DNA of 64,000 nt from Bacillus sp. 2205SS5-2 (GTDB lineage Bacteria > Bacillota > Bacilli > Bacillales > Bacillaceae_K). This document shows, one piece after another, positions 63,476-64,000 of the stretch. The first letter of the stretch is position 1, and the number at the start of each line of letters is the position of its first letter. A program made the translations under genes and the position numbers. A model generated the notes under the pieces. It was not told the origin of the DNA and made no database searches. It worked only from the letters and a program-made list of their open reading frames with translations. The stretch lies in NCBI RefSeq assembly GCF_037024155.1, contig NZ_JAYKTS010000015.1, forward strand, positions 41,773 through 105,772, read 5' to 3'.

Positions 63476-63819
63476 GGCTGTTTTCGCAAAGATTGTGGCT
63501 TTTCGAATATGAAGGAATCCCTTGACTTGTATGACTTCGTGCTCTTTTCCTAAGGCTCTTTTCGTATACATTGTGGTTATTTCATCTGATTTTTGATTAA
63601 ATCGCCCATTTCACTGTGGATTTCCATCAAAAATAGACGAAATGATGCCCGAAACAAAGCTATATCACCGTTTACAGACTGGTTCGAAAAGCAACAAACT
63701 TTGCGAAAATAGCCTTTCCTAATGAAAAATTCTTCATTTCTAGATAAAAAGGAAGTAATCAATCGAAAAAAACAACTGCCTGTTTTTTCTTTGTGTCAAG
63801 AGCAACAAAGTATACGAAA
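63476..63819. repeat. B-type MITE interrupted by an A-type copy
   Basis: The outer element starts GGCTGTTTTCGCAAAGATTG and resumes after the inner copy (TGAAAAATTCTTCATTTCTAG) to AGTATACGAAA. Its right terminal GAGCC is missing. The inner copy is at 63554-63714. The uninterrupted form is the element at 5-184. Confidence 0.92.
63554..63714. repeat. Inner A-type MITE with exact 8-bp duplication
   Basis: GGCTCTTTTCGTATACATTG to GCGAAAATAGCC. TTTCCTAA is at both 63546-63553 and 63715-63722. This copy is one of the best preserved in the window. Confidence 0.95.
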
Positions 63820-64000
63820 CCCCATGTCCTGTCAGACACCGCAATGAATGAAAATTGGGTCTAGCGGTTTAATGATGCATTAAACTGTTCATCCTGTTAA
63901 TGCAGGTCTGAGGTCGCCTCTTTTTTGGTGGATAAAACCCCGTTTACGAAACCGATCTAGTACATTCATGAGTATCGCCTATTGTTGCCATGAGCACGTG
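63820..64000. other. Unassigned sequence at the window end
   Basis: The junction ACGAAA|CCCCATGTCCTG suggests that another element begins here, since the outer MITE end is replaced. GTTTAATGATGCATTAAAC at about 63869-63887 is a near-palindrome. On the minus strand a short frame opens MNVLDRFRKRGFIHQKRGDL, which I do not recognise. It continues beyond the window. Confidence 0.3.

Overview
The window is a chromosomal segment of a low-GC, spore-forming Bacillaceae bacterium (Bacillus sensu lato). Gene content and order follow the B. subtilis 'yt' region: ytpP, ytoQ, ytoP, ytnP, trmB, ytzH, ytmP, amyX, ytlR-ytlQ-ytlP, ytkP, dat, pepV, ytzE, a pseudouridine synthase, ytgP/murJ, ytfP, ytwF, leuS, yttB, ytzC, ytqA-ytqB, ytpB-ytpA, ytoA, metK, pckA, ytmB-ytmA, ytlA-ytlC-ytlD, ytkD, dps, ytzI, luxS, yidD, ythA-ythB, menC-menE. 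Spore genes (an H-type SASP, a Cse60-like protein, a possible gamma-SASP-like protein) support an endospore former. The species cannot be fixed from the sequence alone.

Layout. 1-8.7 kb: thioredoxin-like protein, PTS EIIC-like membrane protein, a lipoprotein, M42 peptidase, a YtnP lactonase, TrmB and a choline-kinase-like protein. 9-17 kb: pullulanase, lipid kinase, cyclic phosphodiesterase, cysteine-synthase-like enzyme, D-amino acid transaminase and dipeptidase PepV. 17.6-25.5 kb: small regulator, pseudouridine synthase, hairpin-repeat array, lipid II flippase, FAD protein, an IS1595 relic, two small spore genes and a rhodanese. 26-31 kb: leuS with a T-box leader, an MFS transporter and small proteins. 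31.5-40.3 kb: MnmL/MnmM tRNA modification pair, an LLM oxidoreductase, an InhA-type M6 protease, terpenoid genes ytpB-ytpA and a gamma-carbonic-anhydrase-like protein. 40.5-48.5 kb: metK with an S-box, pckA with a CcpN-like operator, an ABC importer and a Nudix hydrolase. 48.5-57 kb: accessory, decaying stretch with IS3-family and IS110-family relics, an alkylation-repair-like protein and Dps. 57-64 kb: luxS, yidD, a dead cytochrome bd operon, and menC-menE.

The most distinctive feature is a dispersed family of about 160-180 bp non-coding elements, around 20 whole or partial copies. They have imperfect terminal inverted repeats (GGCTCTTTTCGTATACATTG at one end, the complement of GGCTGTTTTCGCAAAGTTTG at the other). 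Six insertions have exact 8-bp target duplications. One copy sits inside another, one splits the ythA pseudogene so that the reading frame can be restored exactly on paper, one lies between the leuS T-box and its gene, and some carry a second repeat (a ~108-bp hairpin) at a fixed internal site. This looks like a MITE family mobilised by an 8-bp-duplicating transposase, possibly ISL3-type. I found no convincing new defence or metabolic system; the repeat families and the decaying cyd operon are the parts most worth a second look.
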